7,877 nucleotides of DNA from Bifidobacteriaceae bacterium. GTDB taxonomy: Bacteria; Actinomycetota; Actinomycetes; Actinomycetales; WQXJ01. Made by a program: the position numbers and the translations under genes. Where the stretch lies: assembly GCA_031278675.1 (NCBI GenBank), contig JAITJY010000444.1, positions 1 to 7,877 of the forward strand. The letters run 5' to 3'. Shown one piece after another: positions 3,799 through 7,877 of the stretch (position 1 is its first letter; every line of letters begins with the position of its first letter). The notes beneath the pieces were generated by a model, which was not told where the DNA came from, made no database searches, and saw nothing but the letters and a program-made list of their open reading frames with translations.

Positions 3799-6700
3799 AT
3801 GAGATCGCGCGCATTTTTAGTTTTGTGTTCCGCAGTGGTCCTAGCTGTGGTGATGCCGTTCGCGTTAGCGACGGCACCCAACACGGCGCGGGGCGACGAC
3901 GGCGACAACTCCACGCCCGGCACGCCTGCGGCCACGCCGCTGGTCGGCGTCTACTACATGCCGGCTTGGTCGCCGGATTATTGGTCGTGGACCGAGGACT
4001 CATGGGCGGCTGCCCGCCAGAAAACACCTGAACGCGAACCGCTGCGCGGTTGGTATGACGACTCTCAGGTTGCCACGGTCAACGGCCAATTGGAGGAAAT
4101 GGCGTCCGCCGGGATCGATTTTGTTGCTTTCGATTCCTACTGGTTCCAGGACGGCCCACCGCCAGAGGTGGCTCTTCAGGCGTACCTCGCATCCCCGGCC
4201 AGCACCGATGTTCAGTTCGCCATCAATTTTTGTGCCGAATGGTCTGAGGCAAACCCGGATCGCGGAGTCGATTCCCTAGCCGGGTGGGAAGAGATGATCC
4301 AGCACTGGGTCGATAACTATTTCACGCAGCCATCTTACTTGCAGATCGACGGGAAACCGGTCCTATTTATTACAAACGCCTCCACTTTCCGCACATTGGT
4401 GGATCACATAGCCGCCGAGGAGAGCCTGACCGCACAGGAACTTGAGCGCCAAATCCTGGATATCAGCCGGGGAGTGGCGGCTAAGGCCGGGCTGGAAGGG
4501 ATCTATTTTGTCGGGGCCGTCGAGAACCATCCGTATTGGGTCAACAATTTCTCTGATCTGGTCGGCTTCGACGCCTTGTCCGCCTACAATTATCACCGAT
4601 ATTTTACCGATCCCGGCGTCAGTGATGACCAGTCTGACCCGTCACACAGCTACGCCGAATTGCAAGAGACCTACCGGCAGCAATGGGATTGGATCACATC
4701 GCATTCTTCCACCACGGCTGACGGCGTAGTCAGGCCCTATTTTGTTCCAGTAACTGCTGGCTGGGATGCCACGCCGCTGGCCGGCACCGGCGGATTGTAT
4801 GACGACACGGCCCACAACCAGTCCGGGGCAACCCCGGCCGAATTCCTCGATCACCTCCAAGAGGCGCGCGCCCTAATCGAGGATAAGCCCGCCGAAACCG
4901 GCGGCATAGCGATGATCTGCGCCTGGAACGAATTCTTAGAGGGCACCTTCATTGAGCCGTCGGTTGGGCGCGGCAGCGCCATGCTGGACGCTGTCGGCGC
5001 CGTCTTCGGCGACTCCCCCACCAACCCGGAACCCACCGCCGGGATTCCGGCCATCGAAACATCAGATTTCGTGGTGGAACAATTGGGCGGTGCCGTCTGG
5101 TCCGGCCAGGTCACCGTCCGCGACGCGCAGGGCGCCACGCTGGAGGACGTAGCGGTCTGGTTCGATGTGCCGGCCGGGGTGACGGTAACCCCACAAGGAC
5201 CGTGGGCATCAAAGTCCAATGGGGTGGTTGAAGTCGAATTCACGGCAGATGCCGACCTGACGGCCGGCGTCGAAGCACGCCTCGACGCCGGCACCCTGGG
5301 CCGGCAAACCCTGACTTTCACGGTTCCAAGCGCGGCGGATGAGCCGCTGGTCGGCGTCTACTATATGCCCGCCTGGTCGCCGAATTTCTGGTGGGGTAAA
5401 CCCGATTCGTGGGCCTGGGCTAAGGAACTCACCCCTGAGCGGGAACCATTGCGGGGCTGGTATGACGACTCGCAAGTAGAAACTGTCAATGGCCAGTTGG
5501 AAGAAATGGCGTCTGCGGGGATAGACTTTGTTGCCTGGGACTGGTATTGGAATTATCAGGGGCCAGAAAATGAGTCTGCCCTGGATGCCTATTTGGCGGC
5601 GGACGCCAAATCCAAGGTCAAGTTGGCGCTCAACTGGTACCCCGAGTTCTTGGAATCCGATCCGGGCCGCCACCTCGCCTCGTTGGAGGAATGGGACAAG
5701 ATGGTCCAATACTGGATCGACCGTTATTTCAGCGAGCCGTCCTATCTGACATTAGAGGGTAAACCGGTCCTGTTCATCGGCAACACCGCTGGTTTTATCG
5801 CGTACGTCGAATACATTGCGGCGCAGGAAGGACTCGACGCGGACACAATGCTCGGCAGCATACTGGACCGGGCTCGGGCCCAAGCCCAAGCGAATGGTTT
5901 GGCCGGGATTTATGTGGTCGGTTCGACCTCTAATATTTATTCCCGGGTACGGGAATTACCGGTCAAATTGGGCTATGACGCGATGTCTGCCTACAACTAT
6001 CACAATTACCTGGCTTCGCCAGATGCGGGCGGCGATACTTCGCCCATGTCCACCAGTTACGCGGAGCTGATGGACGTTTATGAGCACCAGTGGGATTGGA
6101 TCACGGCGAATGTGCCATCCAAAGCGGATGGGTCCGTCATCCCCTACTTCCTGCCGCTGACGGCCGGCTGGGATGCCACTCCGATCGCGAGTTGGGGGGC
6201 CTTTTGGGGCGATGAAGCCCACAATCAGTCCTCGGCAACCGCAGCCGAATTCGAGACGCATTTGCGCCGCGCGCGGGACTTGATGGTCACAAACCCTGAG
6301 GCCACCGGGGGCGTGGCCGTGATCTGTGCCTGGAACGAATTCTTGGAGGGCAGCTACATTGAGCCGTCCCAGCTTTACGGCACCGCCCTGTTGGACGCCG
6401 TGCGCACGGTGTTCGGAGAGCAGTGGCCGCAGGACGGGGCTTCGCTCACTGTCTCGCCCACATCTGCGCTGGTCAGCGCCGGGCAGAGCGGCACAATGGA
6501 GGTCATCAAGGTCGAGGTCGACGCGGGCCAGGCCGAATGGACCGCCGTATCTAAGGCACCCGCCTGGCTCAAGCTGATCGACGCTGACGGGCTGACGGAA
6601 ACTGGGGCGCGCGGCATCGGCCAAGGGGAAGTAGCCGTACGAGCGCAACAGAATCTGGGCCTAGAGCGCTCAGGTGTGATTCAGGTGACTGCGGGCGGGC

Positions 6701-7877
6701 TGATCGCGGAGATCACTGTGACGCAGGCGGCTTCACCGCTGTCGCTGAACCAGACCCGCGGCTACCTGGGGCCGATCACATCCCCCAACCCCGGGCAGGT
6801 CGCGATTGACGGCTGGGCGGTTAATCCCGGCCAGTTGGATCAACCGGTGGCGCTGAGGCTCTCTGTCGGCGCGCCGCTGGCGACGGCGCCAGCGGAGGCG
6901 ATCTATGACCTGGGCGCGGCGGACCTGCTCGGACTGGATGTGGCCTACGCCTATGGCCTGCCCCTGGAGACGATCTCCCGGTTCAAGATGACGCAGGCGA
7001 TCACCCAGAGCGGCGAGTTGACCGTTTACGTCTACGGGCTGGGCCCGGACGGGACCGCCTGGAAGCTCGCCGAAGCTCCGCTCACCGTGACGGCCGTCCC
7101 GCCGACGTCCGGGCCCGGCTTGAGTCATTTGGTGGTCGTGGAGGGTTCAGCGGTGGCCGATGCCGCCGCCACCCGCACGCTCCAAGCCCACGTGACGGAT
7201 AAGGACGGTAACGCGCTGGCCGGGCGGTGGGTGGCGTTCACCATCCCGGATGGCGTGTCGGCGTACTCGCTCGCCGGGTCGGTGGCCGAGTCGGTGGCCG
7301 GTCCCGCCGCCGTATCAGTGCAGACCGATGCCGCCGGCGTGGCCGAGTTGGTCCTGACCGCTAGTGCCGCCGGGACCTACCCCGTGACCGCCATAGCCGA
7401 TGGCGTCGAGATCACCGAGGGCTCCCCCGCCCTGGTCGAGTTCACCGCACCCCCGGACAGTGAGGCGCCCGGTGAGGAGCCGTCTGAGGAACCTGGTGAT
7501 GAGCCGTCCGAAGAGCCGAGCGAGGAACCGAGTGAGGAACCGAGTGAGGAGCCGTCGGAAGAACCGACCGGCGAACCGTCTGAGGAGCCGTCTGGCGAGC
7601 CGACTGAGGAACCGTCTGAGGAGCCGTCTGGCGAGCCGTCTGAAAAACCGACGGAGGAACCCGCCGGCGAACCGTCCGAAAAGCCGACGGATCGGCCCAC
7701 CGAGGACCCGACGGAAGAACCCACCACCCAGCCGACCAAGCACCCGGGCGACGATCCGACAGGGAACCCAACCCAAGAGCCAACGGATCGGCCCACCGAA
7801 AAACCGACGGAAGAACCCACGGAAGAACCCACCACCCAGCCGACCGAGCACCCGGGCGACGATCCGACAGGGAACCC
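3799..7877 (+). CDS. Secreted multidomain glycosidase with two tandem GH99-like (WbsX-type) modules and a Pro/Glu-rich wall-spanning tail; 3' end outside the window
   Basis: The frame runs unbroken to the window edge, giving at least 1359 residues. MRSR plus a hydrophobic stretch and ALATA form a signal peptide cut near residue 24-26. Residues 48-405 and 517-874 are two homologous GH99-like modules, each starting LVGVYYMPAWSP and carrying AWNEFLEG with IEPS (E378/E381 and E847/E850). This matches the NExxEG motif whose two glutamates are catalytic in GH99 endo-alpha-mannosidases. Residues 416-514 are an Ig-like linker. After module 2 come a BACON-like domain (882-977), a GWAV-type beta domain (979-1099, G1005-V1008), a Big_1-like Ig domain (1104-1217) and an EEPS/EEPT tail from 1225. 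I infer a surface-anchored enzyme acting on alpha-mannan, host glycans or a related polymer. A sortase LPxTG end is expected but unseen. WbsX-like domains can also occur in polysaccharide synthesis, but the export signal favours hydrolysis. Confidence 0.85.
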   Translation, partial: MRSRAFLVLCSAVVLAVVMPFALATAPNTARGDDGDNSTPGTPAATPLVGVYYMPAWSPDYWSWTEDSWAAARQKTPEREPLRGWYDDSQVATVNGQLEEMASAGIDFVAFDSYWFQDGPPPEVALQAYLASPASTDVQFAINFCAEWSEANPDRGVDSLAGWEEMIQHWVDNYFTQPSYLQIDGKPVLFITNASTFRTLVDHIAAEESLTAQELERQILDISRGVAAKAGLEGIYFVGAVENHPYWVNNFSDLVGFDALSAYNYHRYFTDPGVSDDQSDPSHSYAELQETYRQQWDWITSHSSTTADGVVRPYFVPVTAGWDATPLAGTGGLYDDTAHNQSGATPAEFLDHLQEARALIEDKPAETGGIAMICAWNEFLEGTFIEPSVGRGSAMLDAVGAVFGDSPTNPEPTAGIPAIETSDFVVEQLGGAVWSGQVTVRDAQGATLEDVAVWFDVPAGVTVTPQGPWASKSNGVVEVEFTADADLTAGVEARLDAGTLGRQTLTFTVPSAADEPLVGVYYMPAWSPNFWWGKPDSWAWAKELTPEREPLRGWYDDSQVETVNGQLEEMASAGIDFVAWDWYWNYQGPENESALDAYLAADAKSKVKLALNWYPEFLESDPGRHLASLEEWDKMVQYWIDRYFSEPSYLTLEGKPVLFIGNTAGFIAYVEYIAAQEGLDADTMLGSILDRARAQAQANGLAGIYVVGSTSNIYSRVRELPVKLGYDAMSAYNYHNYLASPDAGGDTSPMSTSYAELMDVYEHQWDWITANVPSKADGSVIPYFLPLTAGWDATPIASWGAFWGDEAHNQSSATAAEFETHLRRARDLMVTNPEATGGVAVICAWNEFLEGSYIEPSQLYGTALLDAVRTVFGEQWPQDGASLTVSPTSALVSAGQSGTMEVIKVEVDAGQAEWTAVSKAPAWLKLIDADGLTETGARGIGQGEVAVRAQQNLGLERSGVIQVTAGGLIAEITVTQAASPLSLNQTRGYLGPITSPNPGQVAIDGWAVNPGQLDQPVALRLSVGAPLATAPAEAIYDLGAADLLGLDVAYAYGLPLETISRFKMTQAITQSGELTVYVYGLGPDGTAWKLAEAPLTVTAVPPTSGPGLSHLVVVEGSAVADAAATRTLQAHVTDKDGNALAGRWVAFTIPDGVSAYSLAGSVAESVAGPAAVSVQTDAAGVAELVLTASAAGTYPVTAIADGVEITEGSPALVEFTAPPDSEAPGEEPSEEPGDEPSEEPSEEPSEEPSEEPSEEPTGEPSEEPSGEPTEEPSEEPSGEPSEKPTEEPAGEPSEKPTDRPTEDPTEEPTTQPTKHPGDDPTGNPTQEPTDRPTEKPTEEPTEEPTTQPTEHPGDDPTGN
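3940..5013 (+). repeat. GH99-like module 1 (residues 48-405 of the large protein)
   Basis: This is the first of two homologous catalytic modules and the partner of 5347-6420. Both span 358 residues, and the catalytic motifs are offset by exactly the same 469 residues as the module starts. The stretch TPEREPLRGWYDDSQV and the following NGQLEEMASAGIDFVA are almost identical in both. Module 1 has FDSYWF and FCAEWS where module 2 has WDWYWN and WYPEFL, so the substrate pockets may differ. Confidence 0.8.
5347..6420 (+). repeat. GH99-like module 2 (residues 517-874 of the large protein)
   Basis: This is the second catalytic module. By eye about half of the residues match module 1, yet even nearly identical protein stretches differ at many third codon positions (compare 4030-4130 with 5437-5537). 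The duplication is therefore old and both copies have been kept by selection. AWNEFLEGSYIEPS holds the catalytic pair E847 and E850. The two copies are separated by an Ig-like spacer, so the domains probably fold and act independently. Confidence 0.8.
7471..7877 (+). repeat. Pro/Glu/Ser/Thr tail repeat, 12-bp units with a nested ~100-bp duplication
   Basis: About 135 codons encode four-residue units such as EEPS, GEPS, EEPT and EKPT with proline every fourth residue, a stiff acidic spacer typical of wall-spanning stalks. Near the end a longer unit is duplicated: 7711-7769 and 7819-7877 differ by one base over 59 bases. The preceding segments (from 7687 and 7783) are 96 bp apart, the 12-bp difference being one extra EEPT unit. 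The high nucleotide identity shows recent expansion. The window ends inside the repeat, so its full size is unknown and assembly here may be unreliable. Confidence 0.9.

Noticed and set aside
7315..7851. Minus-strand frames rich in Arg/Phe/Gly or Gly/Ser/Val repeats
   Set aside because: They are antisense readings of the EEPS-type repeat tail of the large glycosidase.

Overview
The window looks like chromosomal DNA from a high-GC Gram-positive bacterium, most likely an Actinomycetota member. The reasons are high G+C with G/C-ending codons, a Tat-exported flavoprotein with a lipobox, and a very large secreted protein ending in a Pro/Glu/Ser/Thr spacer of the kind that spans Gram-positive cell walls. 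No RNA gene, CRISPR array or phage gene was seen. The species is not identifiable by eye.

Layout. 1-219 (+) is the 3' end of a zinc-type alcohol dehydrogenase. 241-407 holds a 157-bp MITE-like insertion (246-402) with 15-bp terminal inverted repeats (14/15 match) and a perfect 5-bp target duplication, ATAAG. Its ends resemble the IS1380 family. 498-770 (+) is an AbrB/MazE-type antitoxin-like protein with no recognisable toxin beside it. 771-1029 is a convergent intergenic region with two related copies of a strong hairpin. 1030-2970 (-) encodes a Tat/lipobox FAD-dependent reductase of the fumarate reductase/flavocytochrome c flavoprotein superfamily. 2971-3798 is a long divergent non-coding region with direct repeats, a 19-bp palindrome, an 11-bp-period tandem array and two GGTTAACC palindromes, one near each divergent gene. 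3799 to the window end (+) is a secreted protein of at least 1359 residues, open at its 3' end.

The large protein is the most interesting object. It has a signal peptide and two tandem GH99-like (WbsX-type) catalytic modules of equal length, each keeping an N-E-x-x-E-G catalytic motif. An Ig-like linker separates the modules. After them come a BACON-like domain, a GWAV-type beta domain, a Big_1-like Ig domain and an acidic EEPS-type repeat tail. I infer a surface or wall-anchored glycan-degrading enzyme. The two modules differ at many synonymous positions yet stay closely similar in protein, so the duplication is old and under selection.

How the genes relate. The glycosidase and the flavoprotein are divergent across an unusually repeat-rich 0.8-kb region and both act outside the membrane. 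Co-regulation is possible but is inference. The alcohol dehydrogenase and the AbrB-like protein look like separate units. I do not see a defined new defence or metabolic system. The novelty lies in the tandem-module surface enzyme, the repeat-structured regulatory region and the small mobile element.
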